Below, piece by piece: positions 1 to 9,992 of a stretch of DNA of 51,611 bases. The stretch lies in contig CAMCMB010000050.1 of the NCBI GenBank assembly GCA_945875845.1, positions 1 to 51,611 of the forward strand. The letters run 5' to 3'. The DNA comes from Pirellula staleyi DSM 6068 (GTDB lineage: Bacteria > Planctomycetota > Planctomycetia > Pirellulales > Pirellulaceae). How positions within the stretch are numbered: the first letter of the stretch is position 1; each line of letters opens with the position of its first letter. The translations under genes were made by a program, and so were the position numbers. Below the pieces are notes generated by a model, which ran no database searches, was not told where the DNA came from, and saw nothing but the letters and a program-made list of their open reading frames with translations.

Positions 1-172
1 AACATCGAACGGTCGTGCAAATCGCAACCAACCATGATAACCTTAGACATAATTCGGCCCTCGTTGGAGAATGAAGTAATTTGGTATTCCCAACGAGTGT
101 GCCGGATTTTTTTCTTGATGCAACCCTACATAGTTTCTCCGCGAAAGTACGAGTTCTCCGTCGGATAGGCTA

Positions 173-206
173 TGGTAACCCGACGTGTGACGGCTCGTTG
201 CTTTAA
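173..206. repeat. Solo arm of the MITE-like repeat
   Basis: Starts TGGTAACCCG and runs to GGCTCGTTGCTTTA, matching the left arm of the full elements at 284-438 and 13484-13637. There is no right arm nearby, so this is probably a deletion remnant. Confidence 0.65.
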
Positions 207-232
207 TGGACTGTGATACGGGGTATTCGAAC

Positions 233-280
233 GTGGTATGGGCGTCTCGCCCATGAATTCACGAGCGCGCTCGTGCCAAG
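233..280. repeat. Double-hairpin intergenic repeat, copy 1
   Basis: Contains ATGGGCGTCTCGCCCAT followed by CACGAGCGCGCTCGTG, two adjacent short palindromes. The same pair recurs at 6868-6950, 13429-13480 and 50824-50876, in either orientation and always between genes. Confidence 0.75.
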
Positions 281-283
281 CTA

Positions 284-438
284 TGGTAACCCGTGCCTGT
301 GACGGCTTGTTGCTTTAGTGAAGTCGTTATTGGGTAAGGGCGGTAAGACGGACTTCCAAGTCCGTCAATGGGGAATTCGACGGACTTGGAAGTCCGTCGT
401 ACCATTAAATCAACAAGCCCTTACGCGTCGGGTTATCA
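284..438. repeat. MITE-like nested palindrome, copy 1
   Basis: About 155 bp with imperfect terminal inverted repeats of about 33 nt: TGGTAACCCG at the left and CGGGTTATCA at the right, with GGCTTGTTG and CAACAAGCC inside. The centre has a perfect 20-nt inverted pair, GACGGACTTCCAAGTCCGTC (347-366) and its reverse complement (379-398). A second full copy lies at 13484-13637, and a single left arm is at 173-206. It encodes nothing visible, so any movement would need a transposase supplied in trans. Confidence 0.8.
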
Positions 439-519
439 AACTGCCGCCAAAAAGTGTTCTATCCAAAAATTTACAGCGTAGACGGCGTCAATTACTGTCC
501 CAATCCGCCGGCACCTCAA

Positions 520-1524
520 TCATTCTGCTTCGATCCAGCCATCGATACGTGCGGCTACCTCTGGGGTAAGCTGCAATGCTAACGCGTGAGCGGATTCGAT
601 CAATTGCTCGGGCCGTTTGGCGCCGAGCAGAACAACATCGACACCACTTTTAGTAAGCGTCCACGCGATCACAACTTGCGCCACCGTGCAACCCAGTTCG
701 CTTGAAAGAAAACGGAGCCGGTCGAGCAAGTCCTGTGCCCTTTGCCATGCTTTGCCCTGAAAGATTGGGTAAGTTAACCTGCGGTCGGCAGGATCAAACA
801 CATGATCGCGTTGTAGTTTTCCAGACAAAAGACCTTTCATGAGCACCCAATAGCAGACCATTGAGATGTTCTGCGACTTCGCAATCGGCAGCAAAGCTTG
901 AACCGCATCCTGCTGAAACATGTTGAAGTAGGGTTGGATCGCTACCAGCGGGCAAATCGCACTGAATCGCTTGGCCTGTTCCAAATCGACATTCGAAACC
1001 GCCGCGTAGCGAGCCCAGCCTCGTCTGCATATCTCAGCGATCGCACCCGCCGAGTCCTCGATCGGGACATTCGGATCAGGAGTGTGCAAATACATCACAT
1101 CCACGTAGTCCGTGTCCAGTCGCTTCAGGCATTCCTGTGCATGCTTGATCAGGGTTGCCGGCGTTCCGTCGACGCACCGTTGGCGCTGGGAATTCCAATG
1201 CGTACCCACCTTGTGAGCAATGATCGCCTCGCATCGCCTCGTTTGCAAAGCGCATCGCAGGACATTATCGCTTCGTCCGTCAAAACCATACGCGTAGGCT
1301 GTATCGAAAAAATTGATGCCGTGGTCGAGAGCAGCGTGAACGGTTGCGATGGATTCCTGGTCAGAAATACCCATGGAAGTGATTCCGGCCATGGGCCAGC
1401 AGCCAAGTCCAATACGGCTCACAAAAAGATCCGAATTTCCCAGTTGAACTTGGTGTTTCGCTTGGACTGGGGAGGGAGCATGGGAAGTCGCTTTGGAGGC
1501 TGAAAGTTGGGTCTTGCTCGTCAT
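520..1524 (-). CDS. Aldo/keto reductase
   Basis: A 334-aa NAD(P)H-dependent oxidoreductase of the aldo/keto reductase superfamily (TIM barrel), predicted cytoplasmic. The four catalytic residues are visible: D74 and Y79 in [10 protein letters not shown]105 in IIAHKVG and H147 in MYLHTPD. The C-terminal cofactor-binding part ends with [16 protein letters not shown], typical of the family. The first 25 residues are low-complexity and sit before the barrel, so a start nearer VQLGNSDLF is possible. It is transcribed away from the E2 gene across a gap of about 140 bp. The substrate cannot be told from sequence. Confidence 0.9.
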   Translation of the reverse strand: MTSKTQLSASKATSHAPSPVQAKHQVQLGNSDLFVSRIGLGCWPMAGITSMGISDQESIATVHAALDHGINFFDTAYAYGFDGRSDNVLRCALQTRRCEAIIAHKVGTHWNSQRQRCVDGTPATLIKHAQECLKRLDTDYVDVMYLHTPDPNVPIEDSAGAIAEICRRGWARYAAVSNVDLEQAKRFSAICPLVAIQPYFNMFQQDAVQALLPIAKSQNISMVCYWVLMKGLLSGKLQRDHVFDPADRRLTYPIFQGKAWQRAQDLLDRLRFLSSELGCTVAQVVIAWTLTKSGVDVVLLGAKRPEQLIESAHALALQLTPEVAARIDGWIEAE

Positions 1525-1668
1525 AACTCGTTCGTTTTCCTAGTTGGTTCATTCTTCGGGTTCGCGGTCAAGTCACGGGTGACATGGATCGGGTCTTACT
1601 ATATGCTTTTGATTGTAAATATTGCGATGCTTTTAGGCAGATTATTACTCCATCCACCATCACGTTTT

Positions 1669-2994
1669 ATGACCGAAATTATCGTTCCATCCGTTGGCGA
1701 AAGCGTTTCCGAAGTCCAGATCGGCCAATGGCTCAAGAAAGAAGGGGACTGGGTCGCTGGAGGTACGGACCTAGTTGACCTGGAAACGGAAAAAGCATCC
1801 GTTCAAATCTCCGCTCCCGAAGATGGAATTTTGGTCAAGATTTTGCGGAAGACGGAAGAATTCGCAACCGTCGGCGATGTCATTGCAACTTTCCAACCGG
1901 CTCCCCAGGGAGCTACCGCACCGACGCCCTCGACCCCGCCGAACGCTCCCATCGCAAGCTCAACGCCGTCACCGACTGCGGCGCAGCCTCAAAATCTTGG
2001 CACAGAGCCCGTCCGCGTGATGCCGGCCGCAAGTCGCATGCTTGAAGATAATCAACTCTCCGCATCGCAAGTTTCCGCGTCGGGACCCGGTGGTCGATTG
2101 CTCAAAGAAGACGTCGCCCGATTCGTTTCGCAAACGGCTTCTACGGTTGGCCCCAGTTCTCCCATCGCAAGTGTCGCACCGACTCCCGCACCCGCACAGA
2201 CTCCCGCAAAGACGGTGACAAGCGTTGTGAGTTCCGCCCCGCCCAAGCAAGCCTCCCCTGCCCAGCCGCAAAACCTCATTCAGGGAACACCCAACCGCAG
2301 CGAAGAGATCAAGCCGATGAGCATGATCCGTCGCACCATTGCAACACGCTTGGTTCAGGCACAGCACAATGCAGCGTTGTTAACGACTTTTAATGAAGTC
2401 GATATGCAACCCGTCATGCAACTTCGAAACAAATACAAAGAGGCTTTTGTCGACAAGCATGGTGTCAAGCTGGGGTTCATGTCCTTCTTTGCAAAAGCGG
2501 CTTGCGAAGGACTCAAACGTTATCCGTCCGTCAATGCAGAAATTCGCGGCAACAACATTGTCTACCGCCACTACTGTGATATCGGTATCGCCATCGGCGG
2601 CGGCAAAGGACTCGTCGTTCCCGTGCTGCGCAACGTAGAAAAGATGAGTTTTGCAGAGATCGAACGCAACATTAGTGAGTTCGCATCCAGAGCGACTGCC
2701 AATAAACTCATGCCAGAAGATCTTGAAGGCGGCACGTTTACGATCAGCAATGGTGGAATCTACGGCTCGCTGCTTTCAACACCTATCGTCAATCCACCTC
2801 AAAGCGGAATCTTAGGACTACATTCCATTCAAGAGCGACCGATTGCACTCAATGGCGAAGTTGTCATCCGTCCCATGATGTACCTTGCTCTAACTTATGA
2901 TCACCGAGTCATCGACGGTCGCGAAGCGGTTACGTTTCTGAAAACCATCAAAGAAGTCATCGAAGATCCATCTCGCCTTTTCCTTGAAATCTAA
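1669..2994 (+). CDS. odhB: 2-oxoacid dehydrogenase E2 (succinyltransferase type)
   Basis: A 441-aa E2 component that carries acyl groups on lipoyl-lysine and passes them to CoA. The lipoyl domain is at residues 1-77 with the target lysine K42 in DLETEKAS. A Pro/Ala-rich linker, a peripheral subunit-binding domain ([12 protein letters not shown]) and a second linker follow. The C-terminal catalytic domain has the His-Asp pair in [13 protein letters not shown] chose the ATG at 1669 because the lipoyl domain begins directly with [10 protein letters not shown]; the upstream extension in the same frame does not look like protein of this family. The opening [10 protein letters not shown] and the C terminus favour 2-oxoglutarate over pyruvate dehydrogenase. 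E1 and E3 genes are not in the window. Confidence 0.93.
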   Translation: MTEIIVPSVGESVSEVQIGQWLKKEGDWVAGGTDLVDLETEKASVQISAPEDGILVKILRKTEEFATVGDVIATFQPAPQGATAPTPSTPPNAPIASSTPSPTAAQPQNLGTEPVRVMPAASRMLEDNQLSASQVSASGPGGRLLKEDVARFVSQTASTVGPSSPIASVAPTPAPAQTPAKTVTSVVSSAPPKQASPAQPQNLIQGTPNRSEEIKPMSMIRRTIATRLVQAQHNAALLTTFNEVDMQPVMQLRNKYKEAFVDKHGVKLGFMSFFAKAACEGLKRYPSVNAEIRGNNIVYRHYCDIGIAIGGGKGLVVPVLRNVEKMSFAEIERNISEFASRATANKLMPEDLEGGTFTISNGGIYGSLLSTPIVNPPQSGILGLHSIQERPIALNGEVVIRPMMYLALTYDHRVIDGREAVTFLKTIKEVIEDPSRLFLEI

Positions 2995-3013
2995 TTTCGG
3001 ATCGTAAATCATC

Positions 3014-3934
3014 ATGATGCAGCTTGGTTTTGTTAGCGCTATTCTGCCAAGTGAATCGTTAGAACAATTGTTCGCGACGGCGACTTCCATCGGTTACAAA
3101 TACATCGAGGTGATGTGCTGGCCTCCGAGCAAAGCGGAACGCCGTTATGCAGGCGTGACGCACATCGATGTTCTGTCACTCGACAATAACCGTATTGCCA
3201 CGATCAAAAAATTGGTGCAAACAACTGGCGTGCAGATCAGTGGCTTAGGTTACTATCCCAATTGCCTTTCGCCGGATCTAAGCGAAGCGGAGCAGAGTGT
3301 TGAGCATTTGATGCAAGTCATTCGTGCGGCTCCAAAACTTGGCTTGAGCCAAGTCAACACCTTCATTGGTCGCGATTTTACCAAGGGTGTGGACGATAAC
3401 TGGAAACGCCTTTTGACCACCTGGAAGCCGATCGTGGATTTGGCGGAAAAGTGCAATGTGCGAATAGGCATCGAAAATTGCCCGATGCTATTCGGTGAGG
3501 ATGAGTGGCCAGGTGGAAAAAATATCGCCACTTCACCCGCCATTTGGCGACGCTTGTTCAGCGATTTAGAAAGCCCGAATCTTGGTCTCAACTATGACCC
3601 GTCGCACATGGTTTTTCAATGCATGGATTATCTTAGCCCAATGCGAGAATTCATCGATCGCATCTTTCATATCCATGCAAAAGACGTACGCGTTGATCGG
3701 CACAAATTAAATGACGTCGGAATCTTTGCCCATCCCAAGCTTTACCATACTCCGAAATTGCCAGGGCTGGGCGATATCAGCTGGGGCCAGTTCTTCTCCG
3801 TCCTTGGCGACGCCGGCTACCAAGGCCCGGTGTGCGTGGAAGTGGAGGACCGCCTCTACGAAGGGACCGTCGCAGAACGAGTGGAATCTCTCGCGCAAAG
3901 CTATCGGTATCTCTCCCAATTCGTAGGTAGTTGA
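3014..3934 (+). CDS. Sugar phosphate isomerase/epimerase-like TIM barrel
   Basis: A 306-aa protein of the xylose isomerase-like TIM barrel (AP endonuclease 2) superfamily. Family hallmarks are the metal-ligand strands [16 protein letters not shown] and FHIHAKDVR, and a late VCVEVEDR. Such enzymes usually isomerise or epimerise sugars or inositols using a divalent metal. It lies 19 bp behind the E2 gene and may share its transcript. The start may be either of two adjacent ATGs (3014 or 3017). The dehydrogenase downstream could act in the same sugar route, but that is inference from position. Confidence 0.85.
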   Translation: MMQLGFVSAILPSESLEQLFATATSIGYKYIEVMCWPPSKAERRYAGVTHIDVLSLDNNRIATIKKLVQTTGVQISGLGYYPNCLSPDLSEAEQSVEHLMQVIRAAPKLGLSQVNTFIGRDFTKGVDDNWKRLLTTWKPIVDLAEKCNVRIGIENCPMLFGEDEWPGGKNIATSPAIWRRLFSDLESPNLGLNYDPSHMVFQCMDYLSPMREFIDRIFHIHAKDVRVDRHKLNDVGIFAHPKLYHTPKLPGLGDISWGQFFSVLGDAGYQGPVCVEVEDRLYEGTVAERVESLAQSYRYLSQFVGS

Positions 3935-3981
3935 AAATGGTGTAAACATGTTTTCCTCGACTTTACCCAACCCATTCATTG

Positions 3982-4046
3982 CTCGGGAGGGTGAGGCTCC
4001 TGCCGAACCATTGCGTCATAAGCTCGGCAGGAGCCTCGCCCTCCCG
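3982..4046. repeat. Long intergenic hairpin repeat (GGAGGGTGAGGCTCCTG family)
   Basis: Inverted repeat with arms CTCGGGAGGGTGAGGCTCCT (3982) and AGGAGCCTCGCCCTCCCG (ending 4046) around an 18-nt loop. A second copy with a partial internal duplication is at 11471-11561. It may also act as a transcription stop between the two dehydrogenase-region genes. Confidence 0.75.
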
Positions 4047-4089
4047 GTTGCAAATCCATTTATCGCACTGTCAGTAGAGAAATTTCTTC

Positions 4090-5064
4090 ATGCGAGCAGT
4101 AGTCTTTAATGGGTCGGAACTAGAATTTCGCCACGACTTCACATGTCCCGAGCGCAAAGAAGGCGAAGCTCTCGTTCGAGTGCGATTGGCTGGTATCTGT
4201 TCGACGGACCTCGAAATTGTGCGGGGTTATTTTGGTTTCCGCGGCGTGCTTGGACATGAGTTTGTGGGAGTCGTCGAAGCATCCAGCGATCCGAAATGGA
4301 TCGGAAAGCGAGTCGTTAGTTCAATCAATTTCGCCCCCATCGACTCGCCTGTTTTAGACTCAAGCGGTGCCGAACATCATCCCGGCAGACAGGTCTTGGG
4401 TATTTTCAATCGAGATGGTGCGATGGGGGATTGGGTCGCAATCCCCGAGCGATATCTCTTCGAAGTTCCCGATAGCATTACCGATAGTCAAGCGGTATTT
4501 GCCGAACCACTTGCGGCAGCGTTAAGAATTGCACAGCAACTACCGATACGTCCCGACTCCCAAATCGCAGTCATCGGGGCGGGGCGATTAGGGATGCTGG
4601 TCGCAGGAGTGCTATCGCTCGGTGGGGCTCAAGTCACCGTAATCGCAAGGAATTCGCATTCCCTTGAGCTTGCGAAGCAATGGGGCATGGGGACGGGAAT
4701 GACCGAACAGGTCGATTCGCATCGTTTTGATTTGGTGGTCGAGGCAACAGGCAATTCCGACGGATTGCGGCATGCATTTCGTATCGCGAAGCCTTGTGGC
4801 ACGATCGTGATGAAGAGCACTTACGCAGATCCGGCAAAGATCGATCTGACTCCGATTGTCGTGAATGAACTGCATGTCGTGGGTTCACGTTGCGGTCCGT
4901 TTGCGCCCGCCTTGCGGCTCATGGAGCACAAGTCGATCGACGTTCTTGCGCTGCTGGAATGTGAGTATGTCGCGGAGGATGCCTTACTAGCGTTTCAACA
5001 CGCACAGCGCCCCGGAGTTCGCAAGGTACTTTTGCGATTCTCGGAACCGTCACGCTCCGCATGA
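4090..5064 (+). CDS. Zinc-type medium-chain dehydrogenase
   Basis: A 324-aa MDR-superfamily alcohol/polyol dehydrogenase. Catalytic zinc ligands C37 (GICSTD) and H56-E57 (LGHEF) are present. The Rossmann fold shows VIGAGRLGMLVAGVL for NAD(P) binding, and the later VVEATGN is typical of threonine/sorbitol dehydrogenase-like members. The loop that usually carries four structural-zinc cysteines is absent, as in some shorter members. The substrate is unknown. It starts at an ATG 155 bp behind the TIM barrel gene, with a hairpin repeat between them. Confidence 0.88.
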   Translation: MRAVVFNGSELEFRHDFTCPERKEGEALVRVRLAGICSTDLEIVRGYFGFRGVLGHEFVGVVEASSDPKWIGKRVVSSINFAPIDSPVLDSSGAEHHPGRQVLGIFNRDGAMGDWVAIPERYLFEVPDSITDSQAVFAEPLAAALRIAQQLPIRPDSQIAVIGAGRLGMLVAGVLSLGGAQVTVIARNSHSLELAKQWGMGTGMTEQVDSHRFDLVVEATGNSDGLRHAFRIAKPCGTIVMKSTYADPAKIDLTPIVVNELHVVGSRCGPFAPALRLMEHKSIDVLALLECEYVAEDALLAFQHAQRPGVRKVLLRFSEPSRSA

Positions 5065-5090
5065 TGTCGCTTTGTATTCGTGTATTCGTT

Positions 5091-5147
5091 GGAGTAGAGG
5101 CTTTAGCCGTTGTGGCTCCAGATCCCCTCGGCTAAAGCCTGTACTCC
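5091..5147. terminator. Strong hairpin between convergent genes
   Basis: Arms GGAGTAGAGGCTTTAGCCG (5091-5109) and CGGCTAAAGCCTGTACTCC (5129-5147). It sits between the 3' ends of the rightward dehydrogenase and the leftward photolyase genes, so it probably stops or protects both transcripts. There is no clear U-run, so it may instead be another member of the local hairpin repeats. Confidence 0.5.
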
Positions 5148-5158
5148 AACGCTGACAT

Positions 5159-6646
5159 CTAACTCTTCGAATACTTTGCAACGTATTGCTTAACATGGAA
5201 TTTGTTTTGAGTGGACTCACTCGTCATGTAGCGCACCTTGCCAAAGATCGGACGTTCTGGACCCCAAGCTCGATCGTATCGTCCAAGCACCCAGAAGATT
5301 CCGCTATAGGAATTTGGATCGCGCCCATCGAGAGCATACTTGTTGTTCAATTCGATCATGATTCGAAGGGCTTCGCGAGGTGAACGCGACCAGTGCAAGA
5401 TCTTCTTGCCCCAAAGCATACGCAGATAATTGTGGATGCGTCCCTCGCGAACGAGCTGCGTTTGAGCTGCATTCCATAGCGAGTCATGAGTATTGGCCGC
5501 GTCGAATTGTTCAAGGTCATAAACGGCCGGACGTGTGTCGTGTTCATGCTCTTGCAATGTCACTTGCGCCCAATCGGGCAGCGATTCAAATCGATCAAAA
5601 TGCGGGTTCCGCCAACAGAGATTGAAGCCAATTTCGCGCCATGTCATGAGCTGATCTAGAATCGCTTCCGAATCGGTTCCCATGTTCCAAAAGCCAGTCA
5701 TTTTGCCGTTGGGCTTTCCGATTTTTTCCCAATCCCAGTCTGTGGCGGTTGCCAATCGCTGGAAAAGTTCTTGCGGACTAACGTGCCCAAAATGAAAATA
5801 GGGCGACAACCCGCTTGAGCCAGCTTGCTCGGGTTCGTTTCTCGCTTGTGCGTAGTTCGCAAGTCGTTGTTGGATGAACCGATCCAGTACTTTTCCAGCC
5901 TCCACCGGACCGCCACGCTCGTCGCTCGGCAGGACCGCGTGATTGATCGGCAACGAAGACAGAGCGACGTTGGACAGTTGTTGGCTCACGTCGTTGTTGG
6001 TCCAGACAGGCCAGTGTTGCACGATAGCTGCTGGTAGAGACGGCAAACGCGGTACGGTTAGAAACTTGAGCGGCTCAACAATCGGGAAATCCGGTAGCCC
6101 TTGAGCAATCTCCTTTTGCATATACCGGCGGTAGGAATGAGCCACCGTAAACGTTCTGTCCGTTGAGCGCATCGGTAATATCGTGTTGCTATCCACCAAT
6201 TCAACGCAGCAATTCCACCGTCTAGCGATGTGCTGATAAAGTGCCGGGTGAAAGAAGCAGGGGAAATCGTCGCCGACAATTGCGCAAGAATGACTAGCAA
6301 ACGCTTCTAATAAGCCATGACCATGTTTCGAATCCGGCTCGACGTAGCAAGAATACATGGCATTGGTTTTGCGGGTATCCGCTTCGTTGTCGATCATTCC
6401 GTCGAGAATGAATCGATGAAATCGGTCGCTCGCCCAGCGATAGTTGCATCGCACGGCTTCTAAGATGACCAATGGCTTGCGAAGTTGCTCGGACAGCTCG
6501 ACGGCGCGTTGCAAGGCAAAGTTGTAACGCGTCCGCCGAAATGCGGTCATCCAGTAAAGGACAAAGGTTTTCGAGGTGTCTATCGGCCATGGCTTGAGGG
6601 TGCGGATTCGAACGGCGGGAACCGATGGTAATGCTGTCAAAGTCAT
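5159..6646 (-). CDS. phr: Class II CPD photolyase
   Basis: Deoxyribodipyrimidine photolyase that repairs UV-induced cyclobutane dimers with light and FAD. It is class II by the N-terminal FVLYWMTAFRR with FALQRA and, near the C terminus, by WSRSPREAL, NNKYALDGRDPNSYSG and IFGKVRYM. With the start at 6646 (MTLTALPSV) the protein has 495 residues, close to class II length. The frame stays open to 6706, but the extra 20 residues precede any conserved sequence. Photolyases are common in aquatic planctomycetes. There is no operon partner. Confidence 0.92.
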   Translation of the reverse strand: MTLTALPSVPAVRIRTLKPWPIDTSKTFVLYWMTAFRRTRYNFALQRAVELSEQLRKPLVILEAVRCNYRWASDRFHRFILDGMIDNEADTRKTNAMYSCYVEPDSKHGHGLLEAFASHSCAIVGDDFPCFFHPALYQHIARRWNCCVELVDSNTILPMRSTDRTFTVAHSYRRYMQKEIAQGLPDFPIVEPLKFLTVPRLPSLPAAIVQHWPVWTNNDVSQQLSNVALSSLPINHAVLPSDERGGPVEAGKVLDRFIQQRLANYAQARNEPEQAGSSGLSPYFHFGHVSPQELFQRLATATDWDWEKIGKPNGKMTGFWNMGTDSEAILDQLMTWREIGFNLCWRNPHFDRFESLPDWAQVTLQEHEHDTRPAVYDLEQFDAANTHDSLWNAAQTQLVREGRIHNYLRMLWGKKILHWSRSPREALRIMIELNNKYALDGRDPNSYSGIFWVLGRYDRAWGPERPIFGKVRYMTSESTQNKFHVKQYVAKYSKS

Positions 6647-6867
6647 ATGAATCAAGTGAATGCGTAAGGCGAAATATCGCGGCTTCGGCCACTCAAGCTT
6701 CAGCAACGTGGTTTTTCGTGGTCGTACTTATCGCGACGCGAGCAGCGAACTCGGCGGGGAATATCGAATAGGATGTTAAAGTGTACCACTTGCACAACAG
6801 TGTGGTCGAGAGAACTAAGTGAGTGTCCCCGTTTCGGGTGCTCTTCCCGTTTCCAGTGCTCCCTCGC

Positions 6868-6950
6868 GTGGCACGAGCGTCTCGCTCGTGAATCCATGGG
6901 CGAGACGCCCATGCCACTTAAATCCATGGGTGAGACGCCCATGCCACTTT
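6868..6950. repeat. Double-hairpin intergenic repeat, copy 2
   Basis: GCACGAGCGTCTCGCTCGTG followed by two tandem copies of ATGGG(C/T)GAGACGCCCAT. Same family as 233-280, 13429-13480 and 50824-50876. Confidence 0.8.
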
Positions 6951-7277
6951 TGAACAACCCGTGGCACGGTATTTTTTCTGCGAAGGTTCGTGCTGTTGTG
7001 AATACCTGGGGTGCTTGCGCAGGATAGAAAAGACAGACATTATTCGCGATCGGAAATTACCAAACAAACCAAATCTAAAGGACCGGTCGTGCCGATCAAT
7101 ACGACTCTAAGGATCGTTCGTAAAAAAACTGTCATACCTGAACTCGTGAGAGTTCGGAATTGGCTGTGATTGCCCCGAAGTCGCCCGACTACGGCTGCAT
7201 ACACAGAGCGGTCCCTTAGGGCCAAACGGCCGAGCTGTTCATGTTTTGACTCCACCTTAACGGGAGAGTAGGTCCGG
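6951..7277. other. Gene-free spacer
   Basis: No frame here looks like a protein. It presumably contains the promoter of the DUF1573 gene, but no convincing -35/-10 pair can be named. Confidence 0.5.
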
Positions 7278-8321
7278 ATGATTTTTCGAGCATTTCCACT
7301 TTCCATGAATCTCACCCATGTGCGGTTGTTGACGCTTTTTTCCTGTTCCATACTGCTCACCGCAAATTTTGTGTCGAGCGTTAACGCGGAACAGTGGGCC
7401 CGCAAGATGTTCACGGAAACGCATCATGATTTTGGTACCGTGAGCCGCAACGCTAAAACAGAGCATTCCTTCGTGATCGAAAACTGCTTTGAGGAGGACG
7501 TACATATCGTCGCGGTGCGCAGCAGTTGCGGTTGCACCAATCCCGTCTTGACCAAGAAAACCCTCAAGTCCTGGGAAAAAGGGGAACTCATTGCCCAATT
7601 CAACACCCGAGCCTTTATCGGTACCAAGAGCGCGGAAATTACTGTGGTCATCGACAGACCCTACTACGCCGAAGTGAAATTGACTGTTGGGGGTACTATC
7701 CGTTCGGACATCGTTGTTGAACCCGGCGAAATTCGTTTTGGCGATTTGGATCAGGGTATTTCCAAAACAGTCGATTTGAAAATTTCTTATGCCGGCCGGC
7801 AGGACTGGAAAATCAAAGACGTTCGCGGTGACAGCGATTTCCTTGAGGTCCGACTGGATGTGGTAAAGCGTCAAGGCACGATGACCACCTATATGTTGCA
7901 TATCAAGCTTAAGGACAACGCGCCCGTAGGAGAGATTTTGGACGAATTGGTGGTCGTGACCAATGATGAAAGGAATGATCAGTTCACATTGCCCCTTTCT
8001 GGTCGCGTCGTACCACCTGTTTCGATCTCTCCAAGCTTCGTTTCGTTAGGGGATGTCGTCAAAGGGAACTCGTTGCAGCAACGCTTGATCGTTCGGTCCA
8101 AGACGCCGTTTAGCATTACTGGTATTGAATGCGAAGATGGTCGATTCGAATTTCCTATTCCTCAGGGTAGCAAGACAGTCCACATCATCCCCTTTAAGTT
8201 CAAAGGGGATTTGCTTGACGAAAACGACAATGGAGCACTCAAGCAAACGATTACAGTTCGTACTTCGCTCGGCGACGACATGAAGGTTGAGACTATCGTC
8301 GCAGGCCGTGTCGTTCAATAA
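7278..8321 (+). CDS. Secreted DUF1573 protein
   Basis: A 347-aa protein with an N-terminal signal peptide (hydrophobic core about residues 16-33, likely cleavage after SSVNA) and DUF1573 repeats of Ig-like fold. The first unit reads HDFGTVSRNAKTEHSF with the typical SSCGCTNP cysteine pair. A second unit starts near PSFVSLGDVVKG. DUF1573 proteins are extracytoplasmic and abundant in planctomycetes and Bacteroidetes; their function is not established. The ATG at 7278 has GGGAGAG upstream; an internal ATG at 7305 would also leave a signal peptide. The amidohydrolase follows after 14 bp and is probably co-transcribed. Confidence 0.85.
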   Translation: MIFRAFPLSMNLTHVRLLTLFSCSILLTANFVSSVNAEQWARKMFTETHHDFGTVSRNAKTEHSFVIENCFEEDVHIVAVRSSCGCTNPVLTKKTLKSWEKGELIAQFNTRAFIGTKSAEITVVIDRPYYAEVKLTVGGTIRSDIVVEPGEIRFGDLDQGISKTVDLKISYAGRQDWKIKDVRGDSDFLEVRLDVVKRQGTMTTYMLHIKLKDNAPVGEILDELVVVTNDERNDQFTLPLSGRVVPPVSISPSFVSLGDVVKGNSLQQRLIVRSKTPFSITGIECEDGRFEFPIPQGSKTVHIIPFKFKGDLLDENDNGALKQTITVRTSLGDDMKVETIVAGRVVQ

Positions 8322-8335
8322 AGATAAACGATTAC

Positions 8336-9664
8336 ATGAACCAACATCCGACTGTCGCAATCGAGCCAGACTGGTTGGTACCGATCGAGTCCCCACCCTT
8401 GTATCGCGGTTATGTGGTGGTCGAACAAGGACGTATCGCGTTTGTTGGAAATGAACTGCCCTCTAAGTTTGCGTCGATTCCCCAAGTTCGATTAGCGGGT
8501 ACCGCAATACTGCCGGGTCTTGTGAATTCGCATTGCCATCTCGAATTCAGTGACTTGCCAGAGCCCATTCCGGTAGGTTCCTCTTTTCCATCTTGGATTC
8601 GAAGCGTAATAGATCGACGCAAATTTATGAATGTCGATCCGTCACGATTGGCGGAAGCTCGACAGGCTGCGATATCGAATGGAATCGCTGAGTCCTATGC
8701 AGCTGGCGTTCGGTGGGTGGTTGATATGACCACGGAGCCTTGGAGTTCCGAATGGATTGATTCTGCGGTCGATGTTTTGTCGACCGCGACACCCTCGGTG
8801 CTTGGAGGAATGCCAGAACCACCGATCGTTGTTCAACCTTGTTTTGAGATGATCGACGTCTCTCAAACTCGACGCGAACAAACGCTCGGCTTTGAAATGA
8901 GTCAATGCATCGTAGCCGAGCGGAATTCGAGAGGGCGTGGGGGCTTGGCGCCTCATGCACCCTATACGGCTTCGCCTCGCTTGACTCAACTGTGCTGTGC
9001 AATATCCCGCCGAGAACGACGCGTTGTTTCGATGCATCTTGCTGAGTCGGTAGAAGAAATGGAATGGCTAGCAACGCAGTCCGGGCCTTTTTCCGAACTT
9101 CTCTTACCGATCCTTGGAAAGTATCATTTCAAGTCGCTTAGCGACGTCAGACAGCATCTAATGCACTTGAGTCAGGCTTGGCGTTCGCTCATTGTGCATG
9201 GCAACTACCTTTCGGTTCGCGATCTTGGGATTTTGTCGCATCATGCGGCGTCGATGGCCGTGGTGCACTGCCCTCGTACGCACGGATACTTCGGTCACGT
9301 TCACGTAAAGTCCATGTGTTACCCCTTAGCCGAGCGAATGTCGGCGGGAGTACGTCATCTGCTTGGCACCGACTCGAGAGCATCCAATCCCGACTTGAAT
9401 CTTTGGAGCGAAGCTCAAGCCGTGCGTGCTTATCATCCCGAAATCGCATCCCTTGCGATTCTTCGAATGGTCACAACGGACGCTGCAAATTTTCTGGCGA
9501 TTGGCGATCGCTATGGAGACTTAAGAGTCGGGGGACCCGCAAATTTGACCGCAATCCAATATGCAAACGGTCCGAATAGGGACAGCTCCTCCGGCGAACT
9601 TTATGATGCAATTCTGTCGAAGAAAACAAGATCATGTCCGCTGGAAAGCCTTTTGGTGGCGTGA
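8336..9664 (+). CDS. Amidohydrolase (ATZ/TRZ/SsnA type)
   Basis: A 442-aa metal-dependent hydrolase of the amidohydrolase superfamily. Metal ligands are visible as HCH in NSHCHLEF, H in SMHLAES, H in VHGNYL and D in GTDSRASN. The composite beta-sandwich is formed by the two ends. Relatives deaminate purine-like or aminofutalosine substrates; the substrate here is not decidable. It starts 14 bp behind the DUF1573 gene. Confidence 0.87.
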   Translation: MNQHPTVAIEPDWLVPIESPPLYRGYVVVEQGRIAFVGNELPSKFASIPQVRLAGTAILPGLVNSHCHLEFSDLPEPIPVGSSFPSWIRSVIDRRKFMNVDPSRLAEARQAAISNGIAESYAAGVRWVVDMTTEPWSSEWIDSAVDVLSTATPSVLGGMPEPPIVVQPCFEMIDVSQTRREQTLGFEMSQCIVAERNSRGRGGLAPHAPYTASPRLTQLCCAISRRERRVVSMHLAESVEEMEWLATQSGPFSELLLPILGKYHFKSLSDVRQHLMHLSQAWRSLIVHGNYLSVRDLGILSHHAASMAVVHCPRTHGYFGHVHVKSMCYPLAERMSAGVRHLLGTDSRASNPDLNLWSEAQAVRAYHPEIASLAILRMVTTDAANFLAIGDRYGDLRVGGPANLTAIQYANGPNRDSSSGELYDAILSKKTRSCPLESLLVA

Positions 9665-9673
9665 GCCAGTCAA

Positions 9674-9775
9674 AGTAGTAGGCACATTCCATGTGCCGTC
9701 CACCTAGAGTAGTAGGCACATTCCATGTGCCGTCCACCTAGAGTAGTAGGCACATTCCATGTGCCGTCCACCTAG
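9674..9775. repeat. 34-bp direct tandem repeat, three copies
   Basis: Three exact head-to-tail copies beginning AGTAGTAGGCACATTCCATG, each with a small internal palindrome (GGCACATTCCATGTGCC). There are no spacers between copies, so this is not a CRISPR array. Confidence 0.95.
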
Positions 9776-9976
9776 AATCCTGGCAAAAGCTTGACTGCGA
9801 ACGGCACGGTGGAGCGTGCCTGCTACTTTTGTCGGCTGTGACTATTTCCCTATGGCGGAGCGTGCCTGCACCTTTGGTCGGCTGTGACTTTTTCCCTAAA
9901 CGGGCAATTTCGGTACTTGAATTGGCTATCATAAAGCGGGTGAAACGTAATCCCTCACTTGGACTTCACGATCTTT
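9776..9976. repeat. Degenerate second tandem repeat and promoter-side spacer
   Basis: Two imperfect units of about 46 bp share GGAGCGTGCCTGC, GGTCGGCTGTGAC and TTTCCCTA (about 9810-9898). The first begins with an inverted echo of the upstream repeat (GGCACGGTGGAGCGTGCC). The remaining bases lead into the oxidoreductase gene. Confidence 0.55.
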
Positions 9977-9992
9977 TTTGGAGACAAAGACA

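Larger units (their letters stand above)
1..519. other. Gene-free left edge with repeats
   Basis: No reading frame here resembles a protein family. The stretch holds a lone arm of a MITE-like repeat (173-206), one copy of a stem-loop repeat (233-280) and a full MITE-like element (284-438). The small open frames are by-products of the palindromes. Confidence 0.7.

Noticed and set aside
318-569. Small protein of 83 aa
   Set aside because: The frame crosses the MITE-like palindrome and the 3' end of the aldo/keto reductase gene and resembles nothing.
9674-9775. Short CRISPR array
   Set aside because: The three units abut directly; there are no spacers.
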